Source of the DNA: Nicotiana tabacum
Lineage: Eukaryota; Streptophyta; Magnoliopsida; Solanales; Solanaceae
Assembly (NCBI RefSeq): GCF_000715075.1
Contig: NC_134087.1
Location: 159,327,436-159,391,435, forward strand
Reading direction: 5' to 3'
Length of the DNA stretch: 64,000 nt
The notes below the pieces were generated by a model. That model was not told the DNA's origin. It did not search any database and was given only the letters and a program-made list of their open reading frames with translations. This document shows, one piece after another, positions 11,246 to 23,896 of this stretch (position 1 is the first letter of the stretch; the number at the start of each line of letters is the position of its first letter). The position numbers were made by a program, and so were the translations under genes.

Positions 11246-11761
11246 TCTACCCTAAAGCTCGGGTTTATGGAGGATGTTCTGCAAAGAAAGTAGTTACTAT
11301 GGCTATCGGGTGGCATTAGAAGTAGGGCCTTAACTATCGAGCGGCGACTACGAGAGCTAAGGCCAGTTTCTCCAAATGTGGGTAGCGATTTTCTTCTCCC
11401 GTTAAAATTTTACTAACATAATAAATGGGTGATTGCGTACTTTCATCCTCATGGACTAAAATCGCACTTACCGCAACTTCTGAGACCGCGAGTTAGACTA
11501 TAAACGTTTCACCTTCTTTTGATTTTGAAAGCAATGGAAGGGCTTGACAAGTACTTCTTCAAATCCCTCAAAGCCTGCTGTCACTCCAGGGTCCATTCAA
11601 AATTATTTTTCTTTTGTGCAATGTGAAGAAGCAATGACTTTTTTCTGATGACCGGGCAATGAACCTGCTCAAAGCTTCCAATCTCCCCGTGAGCCCTTAA
11701 GCTTCCTTCACATTCGACAACTGGTCCGGGATGTTATGGCCTTGATCTTATCAGGGTTTAC

Positions 11762-12574
11762 CTAGATTCCCCTATGCGATACCAAAAATCCCAGAAACTT
11801 TCCAGAGCTGACTCTGAACGTGCATTTCTTGGGGTTAAGTTTCATATTATCCTTCCTTAGGATGTCAAAAGTTTCTTGCAGATGTTTAAGGTGATCACCT
11901 GCATTCACGGGCTTAACGAGCATATCGTCTATATAAACTTCCATAGTTTTTCCTATTTGAGTTTCAAACATCTTGTTCACGAGTCGTTGATAAGTGGCTT
12001 TGCGTCTTTCAACCCGAAGGGCATCACATTGTAACAATATATACCGAAACTCGGTATAAACGAAGTTTTTTCCTATCTTTCGGGTTCGTCTGAATTTGGT
12101 TGTACCCGGAATAAGCATCAAAGAAACTCATTAACTCGTTCCCGGACATAGCATCAATCATTTAATCGATGTTTGGTAGTGGGAACGAGTTTTTAGGCAC
12201 ACCTTATTCAAATCTTTATAATCTACAGATATGCAAAATTTATTTTTCTTCTTAGGAACTACTGCTACATTAGCTAGCCAGTCTGGATACTTTACCTCTC
12301 GGATCGAACCGATATTAAGCAAGCAAGTTACCTCTTCTTTGACGAATTTATTCATGGTTTCGACAATAGGGCATTTCTTTTGCCTTACTGGGGATACATT
12401 GGGATCCAAATTTAACTTGTGTACGGCTATCTCCGTCGGGATACCTGTCATATCCTCATGAGACCATGCAAAACAATTGGCATTAAATTTAAGGAATTCA
12501 ATAAATCCAGACCTGAGCTCCCGGTGCAGTCTTGTCCCCAAGTGGAATTTCCTTTCTAGGAATTGTTCGAACAA
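11762..12574 (-). pseudogene. Element C: reverse transcriptase (broken)
   Basis: The upstream piece (12574-12158) contains the Tat-type entry segment (CFAWSHEDMTGIP, then DWLANVAVVPKKKNK and ISVDYKDLNKVC). The second piece (12121-11762) contains the catalytic box VYIDDMLVK and KKCTFRVSSGKFLGFLVSHRGI. Between and within them the frame is shifted, and the segment between DYKDLNK and the YIDD box is partly lost. It cannot encode an active enzyme. Confidence 0.85.
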
Positions 12575-12723
12575 TTCAACTTGCTCAAGCTCTTCCGTTG
12601 TGAATTTCGTTGCATCCTTCTCTTATGGAACCTATAAGTACCTCGACACCTAATAATATTCCGATGTTTCTTCCCCCGCGCTAACTTTATCTAGTTCGGG
12701 AGCAGGCGAGGTTCCTGTAATTT

Positions 12724-13302
12724 CTATGCCGTGTGTTCCTTTCCTTTGCTACTGGAGAGCAAAATTGCATTCATTTTCCTTGCCATCGGTTGGTCGCCCC
12801 TTATATATTTAACTCCTTCGTGCTTTGGAAACTTCAACAATAGATGATATGTTGATGGTACAACTTTCATCTCATGCAACCATGGCCTTCCCACAATGAT
12901 GTTATAACCCAAATCACCATCTACCACCTCGAAGAGAGTTGTTTTCATTACTCCTTCGGCATTTGTGAGTAATAAAATTTCTCCTCAGGTTGTCACACTC
13001 GCGAGGTTGAATTCAGCGAGGAGCTTTGTGACCTGAATAATACTTCCGGTGAGTTTAGCTTGCTCCAATACTCTCCATTGTATGATATTAGCCAAACTTT
13101 CTGAATCCACTAGAACACGTTTAATCTTAAAATCTAGTACATTTAAAGAAATTACCAGGGCATCATTATTTGGTAGCAGCAATCCGTCTGCGTCCTCTTC
13201 CGTAAAAGTGATATCATCTTCCCGAAGCCTTTTGCTATGGGTTATTGATACTTCCATATTTTCTGCTGCCGAAAAGGTGATCCCGTTCCCTCCGAAGATC
13301 AT
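12724..13302 (-). pseudogene. Element C: aspartic protease region (broken)
   Basis: Residues VLVDSESLANII (from the 13302-12985 frame) stand where an active-site D-[ST]-G-S is expected; here the G is replaced (DSES). The second frame (12948-12724) carries DLGYNIIVGRPWLHEMKVVPSTYH, the conserved C-terminal flap/GRPWL part. A stop and frame change separate the two. Confidence 0.75.
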
Positions 13303-14483
13303 GTTGATCGTTTTGCTCGAGGATCTTCTCCCGCTTTCGAGGGTTCAGTGTTGTCCCAGTTACAACCATAATTGTTCTTAGCTAAGTCACTCAAGAATTC
13401 TCTGAGATAACCATTCTTCAATAATGTTTCCACTTCTTCCCGGAGGTGTCGGCAGCCCCCTTTCCGGTGGCCATTCGTCCCATGGTATTCATACCATAAG
13501 TTGGAATCCCTCTGGATAGAATCAAATCTCATTGGTTTCAAGAATCGTGCATCTTTGATATTTCTCATGGCTGATACCAACTCCACTATACTGATATTGA
13601 AATAGTATTCCGATAGTTTGGGGTAAGAAGGATCCCGTGAACCTGGCGCTTCTTTATCCTGCAGTGATCTATTGGCTCGTCCGCGATCATTTCTTCTGTC
13701 AACGGTGAACTTGTCCGCTGAACGAGAGCTTCTACCGCGGACTTAGGTCCGCTCGTAGCTCGAGGGTCATCTGTTCGTGTCGAAATCATCTTTTAATTTT
13801 CCTCTATTCTTCTCCCGTCCTTTAGTCGACAATGGAAAGCCAACCTGATCATCTTCGATCCTTATCTTTGATTCGTACCAGTTGTGGACATCTGCCCAAG
13901 TCGTTGCTTGAAACTCGAGCAGGCTTTCTTTCAATTTTTGGGAAGCGTCTGAACTTCTCAGATTCAGTCCCTTGGTGAATGCTTCAGCCGCCCATTCATC
14001 CGGGACATCCGGGAGCAACATTCTCTCCTTCTGGAATCAAGTAACAAACTCTCATAGCAACTCGGATTCTCCTTGCGCAATCCTAAATATGTCGGCCTTT
14101 CGGGCCTGTACTTTTCTGGCTCCGGCATGAGCCTTGATGAAAGAGTCTGCGAGCATCTCAAAGGAGTCTATGGAATGCTCGGGTAACAATAAACATCACA
14201 TCAAGGCTCCCCTTGTGAAGATCTCTCCAAATTTCTTCAACAAAATAGATTCAATTTCGTGAGGAGCTAAATCATTTCCCTTTACCGCCATTGTGTAGGT
14301 GGTAATATGCTCCTGGGGGTCTTAACTCCCTTTACACTTTGGCACATCCGACATTTTAAACTGATTCGGGATTAATTCTGGTGTTTCACTTGGCATGTAT
14401 GGCAATTGGGTGTACTTCTTTGAGTCCGGACCTTTCAACACCGGTGGTGCGCCTGGATTTGGTCCATGCGGGCATTTACTTTT
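13299..14483 (-). pseudogene. Element C: gag (broken, interrupted by element B)
   Basis: Recognisable pieces in order on the minus strand: PNQFKMSDVPK near 14345, the gag core in several frames around 14160-13964, LPDVPDEWAAEAFTKGLN (14021-13767), and the knuckle-like YEYHGTNGHRKGGCRHLREE segment (13586-13299). Frame shifts separate them. The N-terminal part of the same gag lies at 36318-36773, split off by the insertion of B. Confidence 0.8.
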
Positions 14484-14488
14484 CTCAT
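14484..14488 (+). repeat. Target site duplication of element B, left copy
   Basis: CTCAT, identical to 36313-36317. It directly flanks the TGTGAG start of the 5' LTR. Confidence 0.9.
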
Positions 14489-15298
14489 TGTGAGTACGTG
14501 ATTTTTGCTTCACGGAAATTACTCCAAAAGAAATCGAGAAATAAAGCAAGTTGCCTTCGGGTACAATTTTGAGAATTTGCGTGACATTTTTGGTAATTAT
14601 TTTGTCCGCAAATGTTTACCTTATTGTAGTTAATTGAAAAATACAAAAATACATGTTGCATGCATATTTAGGATTTAATTATGCATTTAGGAATTAATTA
14701 AACCATCATTTGGCTCTAAAAGGAAAATCACAAAAATATGCATTTTATTCTATTTGTTGTCATTGTGTGATTTTATTTTAAGGTTTTAATTTGTAAGTTA
14801 ATTGTTGTAAGTGTTAATTAATATTTGTGTAGTTTTATTTTTGATTTTACAATTTAATTAGGGATTGTGTTTAAATTAGAAATTAAAGAAGGAAAAGAAA
14901 AAGAGTTCAAAAAATGAAAGAATTCAGATGTGGGCTTAAAATTGAGACCAAAAACCAGGCCCAAATCAACTTATTTGACCCAGTCCGGTTAGCTGGTCTC
15001 TCAGACGAAGGAAACGACGTCGTATTGGCACTTTCCATCTGGACCGTTGATCAAACAGATCTAACGGTCCAGTTCAGTTCTTTCATTAAACCAAACGACG
15101 ACGTATGGTTGTATTTGATCGGGACCGTTCATTGCTTTTGATCTAATGGCTCCCAAGTTTTCCCTCATGACCCGACCCACTCCCTTCTGAGACCGACCCA
15201 ATCCCCACTCAATCAAAACGGCACCGTTCCCTTAAGTGAAGAGATCCTGGCCATCAATCTCACCTGATCCAACGGCCAGGATCCATCCCTCCCCTTCG

Positions 15299-15305
15299 TA
15301 TATAA
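15299..15305 (+). promoter_or_regulatory. Probable TATA box of the 5' LTR of B
   Basis: TATATAA in the context cttcgtatataagacc, followed by a C-rich stretch. Conserved in the 3' LTR at 32430-32436. Transcription would begin about 30 bp downstream, giving U3 about 0.84 kb and a long R-U5. Confidence 0.6.
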
Positions 15306-18300
15306 GACCCCATCTCTCACCCCACGCCCCCATAGCCAAACGCCCCCCCTCCCCCCTTCCTCACTTCGTCTCTCTCGTTTCAGAGACGGAACCTAGGTCA
15401 AACCCTAGCCGCCATAGCTCCCCTTCGCCTGAAACCCGGCGGCAACTACGCCGCCAGCCACCTCCTTAACACCATAGATCCACCTTAACACCCTGGTTAC
15501 AAATCCACTATTCCCTTGGCTCGAATCAATCCCCATCTTCTCGAATCTTTATTTGAAGATTCGAGCCAAAACCCCATCTATGCCAAAACACCCCAAATTC
15601 ATACCAGTTACTCCCCTGACCTCACTCGTAACCAAACCAAGCTTGGTTTGGTTCGAATCTAACCAGAAACCTTCAAGCCCCAAATCGACTGTATGAACCC
15701 TAGAAATCCAGAACCTTGGGGTTTGTCCAATTAAACGAAGGGTTGGGGTCTAATAGACCTTAATCAAGGTGTTCTCGGTTCAGAACACTTCGATTAAAGT
15801 CCGTTCGACCTCAAAGAGGTCGAGTCCGGTTCGAGACTGGGTCATTTTTGTTCTTAAGATTCAGAGGTATTTTTCCTTTCCTTCCTTCTGTTCATGTGTT
15901 CTATTTGTATCTCTTTGCATGTTTTAGTAGTTTGTGTGATTTTTCTACTTTTCTTTTAATTAATTCTGTTCATCTTCAGTAGACCTTTTATTTGGTCCAA
16001 TTCTATCATTGTTTCTGTTTGCTGTAATTGTTATGTGTTATAATTTGTGTAATCGATTGAATAAGTAACGTCGATTAGTCTGGTAGGCCTGAATATTAAT
16101 TTAACATGATAGTAGTGTAATGTTGGTTTTGATTTCATGGTTCATGCTAGTCTGTTTCCCCTCCTACTTCATTTCTGTCCTAAATGTTGTGTTGAAACGA
16201 GCCTGTGGGTATATTCACTTCGTCACATTGTTTTTTCTTGATCATTTGAAATGTTCTGAATTGATTGGTCAATCGAACTGCTTCATCACAGCTGCTATTT
16301 TGGTTGTCACCTAAACCTGTTGTGTCATGCCCTATCAATCGATAGCCTTAGCCTTTATTTTGTTGCTGTTTGATTCAAGTTTAAGCAATTGATGAATCGA
16401 ATCCTACTGTCTAGGGTCTGAAATGAATCTGACTACTGATTTGAATTCAGTATTGGTGATAATGTCAACTAGATAGTAGTGAGTCATAAGGCTGCATTCA
16501 GAACTTAGGAGCATTGGCTATAGCTGCAATTTCAGGGATTTTAGGAGGGTAATTTGGGAATTGAAAACAGGGAAGATGGGTGGTTTGAGTGTTCTGTCCA
16601 CTAAGTATTAAAATACCATTAAACTAATGAATTGATAAATATTAATGGGGAACAAAAGGGAATGGGGGCTGAAAATAAGGAAAAGTTTTCCTTAGTGGAT
16701 TTTAAGTGGAAAATTTCAGATTTAGTGGGGAAAAGGGGGTCGGGCAGTAGGTCTGGAAGGAAGGCAGACTTGTATAAGAGGAGAAGATGAGGTCTGTAAA
16801 AGTGGGGAACATTCTGAGAGGGGAATTGAAAGAGCTGGGAAAGTTGAAAAAATAGCTACTGTCTTTTTCATTGCCTGGTTTAGGATCTGAAATAGCTAAA
16901 ACTTTCTCCCTTTTACTTCTGCTATATACTTGGGGAAGTATAAAACTGCTGGTTATTTGTTGCTGCACTACTGTTGCAACTTCTGAATGCTACTGCTGCT
17001 GTTGGTTACTGCTGATACCTCATTTTTCTGCTTCCTTCTTTTATTTCCAGGTACATTTTTATTCTACCCGCTGTAAACCCTTCTGTGAAATGGAAATCTG
17101 AAGCATGTTGGCCATTTAACCTCATTAGAAGAGTTTAATTCTGTCTTTATTTCAAGTTTTAGTTTGAACATATTTGCGTTTGAATGCTGGTCAGTGATAA
17201 TGCTTCTAGAGGTTGAGTTTGGTTTAAAATAGATATGGGATTCGATTCTGGTCGAATATTCTGTAATCTAAAACTAGCATTGTGTAAATGGACCTGGTCA
17301 TCATGTTTAAACCTGTTTAAAAAGTCAGGACAGCATGTTTGCTTAGTTAGGTCAGTAATGGAGTTCTGCATTTAATTTTGAGTAGTCATTTGCTTAATTA
17401 GATATTAGGTTTGATTCGTTTGGCTTTTAAGTTTAAATGGAAATCTGAGTATGTTGAATTACGATCCTCCATTTCTACTGCAATGGATTTGTCATAATTT
17501 CGAAGGTATATGTTTGTTTAAGTTATTTCGATGGCTATTCTCTTTTAAGGGCTTTAGATATAAACTAGTAATCATTTTAAGCCAGCAATAATCGGCGGAT
17601 CTGTATTGTTCTCTTGGTACGTAAGAATTGAATAAATATAATTTGCCTCCTCTGTATTTATTTAAACATTTGCTAGTATTCATAATTTTGCTACAATATT
17701 ATGTAGTTTCTATCTTTAGTTGGAAAAATAAGCTGTTTGAAAAAATATGAATTTCGTTAAATTGAATTCCCATTACCTCACTAATTGATAGGTTGCTTGG
17801 TTAGCATTTACTTTGGTTAGGTCGTTTGTTAATCTTAGGAAGATACAAAATTGGATTGGGATTAAAACAAACATGATCTATTGGTTCGAGCCATTTCGCA
17901 TAGGCATTGGTAAAGCAATTAAGTCATAAAGCTAGCATATTTTTCCCATTTAGCAAAATAATCACTTATGAACATCCTTAGTTCATTTTGGCTGAGTAAA
18001 ACAACTCGAGGTGTGCCATGTTGAATAAAATCCCAAAACCTATGGCCCTCATTTAATTAGTTTTAACTCTTTAGAAATTGAGATTTGCCATTTTGTTAAA
18101 TAATCTATGGCCCTCAGATAATTAATAATAACTCTTTTAGAATTGGGATACGCCTTGCCAAATAAAAATGACAAATGCGTGGCCCTCATATAATTATTTC
18201 TTTCAAAAAAAAACTTAAAATTTGAGGCGTGCCACTTAGCTAATTTTCAGGGCCCTCACAAAGTTAATAATGTGTTAGTTGCTTTAGGCACATTTAATAT

Positions 18301-18757
18301 ACTGTCGTGGTTGTGGACACGTTCACGTGACATGATTACAATTCTAAAGACAATTCGGAGTATACGTTCGCGCAACTTTGAACAAATCTTCTCAATAAAA
18401 AATGGGTTTTCGGAGGTTATTAAATTAAATTATCTCATATAGTCCAAGGCGCGCCGCTTACCATTTAATCATACAAAAAATGACAAATGTTCGTAGTTTG
18501 TTTTAAGCACGTGCAACTTCGGCCAAATTCGTTTTTTTTAATTAAAAATGTTATTAATTTAATTATGTACACGTACGCGTGACATGATTCCTTACATACA
18601 AAAAATAAAATGAATATACGTACGCGTGATCCGTTTCAAGACAATTCTATAATTACAAATAATCAAGCTAAAAGAGGTAATAAAAGTTAAAAATACGCAA
18701 TAATTTTAAAATGTGTAACAAGTCAGATAATTAGGCCAAGTATAAATTGTTAAGCGA

Positions 18758-18916
18758 CCGTGCTAGAACCACGGAATTCGGGAGTGCCTAACACCTTCTC
18801 CCGAATTAACAGAATTCCTTACTCGGATTTCTGGTTCGCGGACTGTTAAACAGAGTCATATTTTCCTTGATTCGGGATTAAAACCGGTGACTTGGGACAC
18901 CATAAATCTCCCAAGT
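18758..18916 (+). other. Conserved hairpin set near the LTR end (R-U5) of element B
   Basis: Three potential stems: CCGTG (18758-18762) with CACGG (18770-18774); AATTCGGGAG (18775-18784) with CTCCCGAATT (18798-18807), ten perfect pairs; ACTTGGGA (18890-18897) with TCCCAAGT (18909-18916). The 3' LTR (36039-36205) and LTR A (10262-10440) keep all three. In LTR A the second stem changes to AAC...GTT where B has AAT...ATT, a compensatory change. Confidence 0.6.
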
Positions 18917-19028
18917 GGCGACTCTGAAATAAATAAATAAATCTCGTTTCGATTGTCCTTTAATTGGAAAAAACTCCCCTCCGCGCCCCCTTGAGGCGGC
19001 ACGGGCGAAAAAGGAGGTGTGACAGCTC

Positions 19029-19046
19029 TGGCAACTCTGCTGGGGA
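19029..19046 (+). other. Primer binding site of element B
   Basis: TGGCAACTCTGCTGGGGA begins four bases after the LTR end. Its complement ends in TTGCCA, as a tRNA 3' end should. Ogre elements usually use tRNA-Arg; the tRNA identity here is inferred, not verified. Confidence 0.7.
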
Positions 19047-19769
19047 TTTCAACCCAGAATCTCTGGTTCAGGGTTCAAGAATTCGATCTTAGAATAATTG
19101 TATTATTTGGCTTTATTTATTATCTGATTTTTACATGTTGATGCCTAATGTGCTAAATGTTGCTTTTTATCGCTTTGATATTATCTGAATTGTATATATA
19201 AAGCTGCTACGAAACCCTTCTTCTTTCTGAGTCTTCTGAATTTATGGTGCACACGTGCGCGTGGCCCACCTTTCTATTAGAAGTCATACCAAATAGAACG
19301 AAGTTGGGACAAGTAACTAGGCCGGGTAGACTTTCGTGCTCCCGATACGTTGCCCTCACTTCGGCTCAAGATGTCCGCTTGGGTAAGCCAGGTCTAGAAC
19401 AGTATACCCCAGGTTTTACACTTAGAATAACTCATCTTCATGCCGGATCCCTAGTATGAACTTTGTTTGCATCATGTGCATTTGACTTCAGAGACTCAAC
19501 ACAAGGGTTGGGTCTGTCTAGGACAGGTGCACCGAAATGAAAAGACCATCCTGATGCATCTTACTTGCTATTTGTGCGTTCATTTGTTTCGAATTTGCAT
19601 GTTGATCAGCTATAGGAAAAAGTTAGAAAAGGAAAATCAATATGAGAACCGAGAAAGAAAAATTGGTTGTTTTCGAAAAAATATAATTTCCAAAACATTT
19701 TGAAATTCTCTCGAAATTTTGAGAAGGGAAGGAAATGTCGTGTTTCTTTTAAAATAGTTTTATTATCCC

Positions 19770-19838
19770 GAACTACGCCGGTTTGATTCTCACAGGATGG
19801 GAGATACGTAGGCAGCCCTCATCGGGTCCAACCTCCCC
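19770..19838 (+). other. Conserved hairpin motif, copy B1 (leader)
   Basis: Outer stem CTACG (19773-19777) with CGTAG (19807-19811); inner stem TCTC (19788-19791) with GAGA (19801-19804); TGATT directly before the inner stem. GCCC...GGGT can form the following small stem. Confidence 0.65.
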
Positions 19839-20483
19839 TTTTGCAAAAATAGCCAAAAAATGTCAAAAATTTTAATTTTTCGTCATAGAGTTGGATGATG
19901 CTGTTTTTATCAGAGATAGCCGAATGTTCCCAAAAAGGACGCCGGAAGGCTGACTTTGCATAAATGGGCACCTTTGGTCATGTTTTTAGGATTTTGGTCG
20001 GTTAGCTAACGCATCCTTAAAATCTTCGTCCCCGAGGTACCGAAAGGCCGCATTGGCAAAACCTGGTCTTTTATTTTAATTTGAAAAATAATAAGAAAAA
20101 TATTCAGTGGTCAAGAATACCGTTTAGATTTTTTTTTAAGCCGAGCCAACTTCGGCGGTGTCTTAAACTGTTCTTGCCGAGATAGCCTTAGAGTATCTTT
20201 CAGTTGTCAAAAGGCTATTTTCGTAAAAGAATGGACAAGTTTGTGAAGTGTCATAAAATAATCTTCCCGGCCTCAAAATTCATGTGAAATTGGGAAGGGG
20301 CCACGTTTGCAAAAACAGCCGTTTGGTTAAAATCGGCATATAGGGGAAGGAATCTCTCATTTTATTTTTCTTGAGTTTGTATTTCTTTTGATTAGAGTAT
20401 GTGGGCCGTTTGACTTTCGAGTCTGTTGTTCGTCTTTAAGTGATTCCAAAAATGTTTTATTGTTGTTTACCTTTTATGCGCCA

Positions 20484-20553
20484 GAACTACGCACGGTCTG
20501 ATTCATGCGGGGACATGATACGTAGGCAATCTCTATAAGATTCGACCACAACC
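20484..20553 (+). other. Conserved hairpin motif, copy B2 (leader)
   Basis: Outer stem CTACG (20487-20491) with CGTAG (20521-20525); inner stem TCATG (20503-20507) with CATGA (20514-20518). AATCT/AGATT forms the second hairpin. Nearly identical to copy A1. Confidence 0.65.
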
Positions 20554-20843
20554 AAAAGAAAAGAATAAAATGAAAAAAGGGGAGGGAAATAAAGATAGGC
20601 GTGAGTGACAATAAAAGGAAAGATCAGGAAAAGCTGGGATGACACAAGCAATCGGGCAAATACATGATAGAAAATGGTTAATTGCCTAGGTGCATTGCAT
20701 CCCAACGTGTAATTGCCTATGTGTTAAACTCTTAAAGCTAACAAGTTTGTTTATTTCCAGAGAATTCAAGCAGTTAGTTTATCTAGAGTATACTGGCACA
20801 TTATCATTACCAAACCAGATCAAAAGGACCAATACCCGAAATC

Positions 20844-23800
20844 ATGTCTATCCCGGATATCGACGCAAGTGTTGAGGTAGAGGAGCTGGACGTCAGTAAA
20901 ATGAAAGAGGAGATGCTTAAACTTAAGCAACAGATGGTCGAGATGTATCAGGCCTGGTCTAAAGGACAATCACCCCCAGCTTACCCTGCTAACCCTGCTT
21001 CCGCCCCACCACAAGCTCAAACTCAGGATCATCCTGCCACCGATCTATCCCCGAGCTTTCCCATTTACCAGCACTACCGGGGCACCACTTCTCATATACC
21101 ATAATCTCCACCCCCTAAACCAATTCCATACCCTCCTCCACCGGTAACTCCTGTCTTCGTAGCACCTCCACCAGCTACACTCCACAAATCTCCTAGCGAG
21201 CCTATATTCCAGCCCAGGACAACCAATACTACCCCTCGGAGTCCACTTTCAAAGCTTCAGAAACCCACTCATATACTCCTCGCTTTGACCTCCCAATAGA
21301 AGCTGATAAACCAGTCAAAAAAACCGAACATGAGGAGATGTTCAGGAAAGTTAAAAGCTTAGAACAATCGTTCCGAGACATGCGGGGGTTAGGAGGGCAA
21401 GTCAGTGTGGCCTAAAAGGACCTATGTCTGTTCCCAAATGTGCAATTACCGGCCGGTTTCAAGATGCCCAAGTTCGATCTGTACAACGGGCACGGCGATC
21501 CAGTAGCCTATTTAAGGGGTTTTTGCAGCAAGATGAGGGGAGCTGGAGGAAAAGACGAATTGTTAATGGCTTACTTCAGTCAGAGTTTGAGTGGATCAGC
21601 ATTGGAATGGTATACCCACCAAGACCATGGGAGATGGTACACATGGGATGATCTGGCGCAAGCATTTGCTTGTCACTTCCAGTACAATCTTGAGATCATT
21701 CCAGATCGACTGTCCTTGACTAAACTTGAGAAGAAGCACAGTGAAAGCTTTAGAGAATATGGTTTCCGGTGGAGAGAACAAGTAGCAAGGGTGGATCCCC
21801 CAATGAAGGAAAGTGAGATGGTAGATTACTTCCTACAGGCTTTGGAACCTACTTACTATGGCCATTTGGTCTCAGCAGTGGGAAAGTCATTCAACGAAGT
21901 AGTAAAGATGGGGGGCATGGTAGAAGAAGGTCTCAAGTCGAATAAAATCATGAGCCATTCGGCTATCAAAGCGACTACTCAGGCTATTCAGGGCGGCATA
22001 GGAGGGATTGGGAAGAAGAAAAGAGAGGAAGTGGCAATGGTTGATTCAGGAACTTGGTCCGGATCCAGAGGTTCACCTTACCACTACAATCAACCTCGAC
22101 CCCACCAACAAACCTATCACCATAATCCACCCCAACACTACTATCCCCCACCGGAACCTCATTTTTCTGTCCACCATGCACAAGCCTACAACCAACCTAC
22201 TGCCCATGCTTAATGGCGCGCTCCTGTCCTACCAAATACTTATCCACATCCACGAGCCTACCAAAACACTCCCGGACCAAGTTTCAGGCCGAGTCAAGCA
22301 CTCAAGGGTGAAAGGTTGCAGAAAAAGAGAACCTTTACTCCGTTGGGAGAATCTTACACTAGTCTGTTCCATAGGCTAAAACAGCTAGATATGCTAAGGC
22401 CGATACAGTCTAAACTGCCAAATCCTCCTCCAAAGAATCTTGACTATACTATCAGCTGTGAATATTGTTCTGGTACTCTGGGTCATGATACAGAAAGGTG
22501 CTGGCACTTGAAAAGTGCGATACAGAAGCTGATTGATACCAATAGAATTGAAGTTCAAGATCCCGAAGCACCCAATATCAACAGGAATCCGATGCCAGCC
22601 CATCAGGAGGCGAATATGATCGAAATAGTGCATGCGGAGGGGGAATCCAAGAAGCCATCACAAACCGTCATGATGATTCGGTCTAGTGGAGTCAAGACAG
22701 ATGAACAATCAGCAGATGAGAAGTTGGTGCTCAAGCAGAGCAAAAAGAGTGTTGAGCCATCTGTGGCAGTTGAGAAGGGGTCTTTAAGCAAAGTTGCAAC
22801 GAAACAGGAAGGGGTAAAGGTGATTGTACCGGGAGCGGCCAGCAAACCCATCATAATCGTGGAAGGAGTCCGCTCAGATCAGGTTATTATCAAGCCAGTA
22901 ACCCAGCTACTAGTAATCAACAACAAGGCTATTCCATGGAATTACAAACGGGTAACAGTGATGTACAAAGGGAAGGAAGTCAAGGAAGAAATCTGTGAAG
23001 TACAGGGTTTGACTCGCTCGGGAAGGTGTTTTACTCCCGAGGAGTTAAGAAGAGCTAAAACTAATCCAACACCAATGAAGAAAGCCGTAACTGAAGAAGA
23101 AGTAGAAGAATTCTTGAGAAAGATGAAGCTGCATAACTATTCTATCGTGGAACAATTAAAAAAGACGCCCGCTCAAATTTCACTATTGTCATTACTGATC
23201 CATTTAGACGAGCACCGTCAAGCTTTAATGAAGATCTTGAATGAGGCACACGTTCCCGATAAGATCTCCGTGAATCACTTGGAAAAAATAGCCAACAAAA
23301 TCTTCGAAGCAAACAGAGTCACGTTTTCTGATGATGAATTGCCTGTAGAAGGTACTGAGCACAATAGAGCTCTTTACCTCACATTAAAATGTGAAAACTC
23401 TATGGTGACCTGGGTATTGGTTGACAATGGGTCAAGCGCAAACATCTGTCCTCTCTCCACTCTAAGCAAGTTGAAAATAGAAAAGGAGAGGATCCATAAG
23501 AATAGTATTTGTGTGCGGGGATTTGACGGCAAAGGTAAAGATTCAGTTGGGGACATAGTGTTGGAGCTGACGATAGGGCCAGTCGAGTTCACAATGGAGT
23601 TTCAGGTGCTGGATATAGCTGTTTCCTATAACTTACTGTTGGGTCGACCCTGGATCCACGCCGCTAAAGCGGTCCCATCAACACTACACCAGGTAGTCAA
23701 ATTTGAATGGGATAGACAAGAAATAGTTGTGCATGGGGAAGACAGTTTATGTGCTCGCAGCAATGCCATCATACCAGTCATTGAGGTGGAAGATGACTAG
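20844..23800 (+). pseudogene. Element B gag and aspartic protease (broken)
   Basis: The gag N-terminus (20844-21104) contains a short coiled coil and a Pro-rich stretch and ends in a stop. The gag core resumes in another frame at 21440 (FKMPKFDLYNGHGDP, then ALEWYTHQDHGRWYTW). A lone TAA at 22211-22213 interrupts it, after which the same frame continues to 23800. The knuckle CX2CX5HX4C is at 22457-22501. The protease follows, with LVDNGSSANICPLS (catalytic D codon at 23423; DNG instead of the usual DTG or DSG) and YNLLLGRPWIHAAKAVPSTLH. Gag packages the RNA and the protease matures the polyprotein in functional relatives. Confidence 0.9.
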
Positions 23801-23896
23801 GGACCATGGGTTTACCAGGTTTCTGACACGATGTTGGCAGAGAAAGTTTCAGAGGGGAAATACATTCCAAATCCAAATATAACCGCCGCATAAGTC

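Larger units (their letters stand above)
11041..14488 (-). mobile_element. Element C, 3' portion: Tat-type Ty3/gypsy, truncated
   Basis: Minus-strand gag, protease, RT and RNase H remnants run from 14483 down to 11051 and stop abruptly inside an RNase H domain; integrase and the 3' LTR are missing. The reading continues at 36318-36773 on the far side of element B, whose CTCAT target duplication marks the break. A second RNase H-like domain (GGWTLFMDGAS) after the RT-linked one places C in the Tat clade. Confidence 0.85.
14489..19024 (+). repeat. 5' LTR of element B (4536 bp)
   Basis: Colinear with the 3' LTR along its whole length. The most visible difference is a segment of about 150 bp present in the 3' LTR (34545-34695) but absent here at about 17405. 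Smaller indels lie near 16210-16280 and in the last 60 bp. Ends TGTGACA. Open frames inside (such as 15236-15469 and 16871-17101) have a partner in the other LTR with different breaks and show no domain. Confidence 0.95.
19047..20843 (+). other. Leader (5' UTR) of element B
   Basis: 1.8 kb without a recognisable protein. It holds two copies of the hairpin motif and the single copy of the segment duplicated in A (about 19893-20065). The block 20100-20345 is shared with 490-700. Open frames at 19244-19459 and 19467-19703 show no domain. A CAG acceptor-like site (ttatttccag, ending 20760) lies just ahead of the gag start, so leader splicing is possible. Confidence 0.65.

Noticed and set aside
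15236..15469. Frame repeated at 32367-32603 in both B LTRs
   Set aside because: Duplicated only because the LTRs are duplicated; it breaks differently in the two copies and has no domain.
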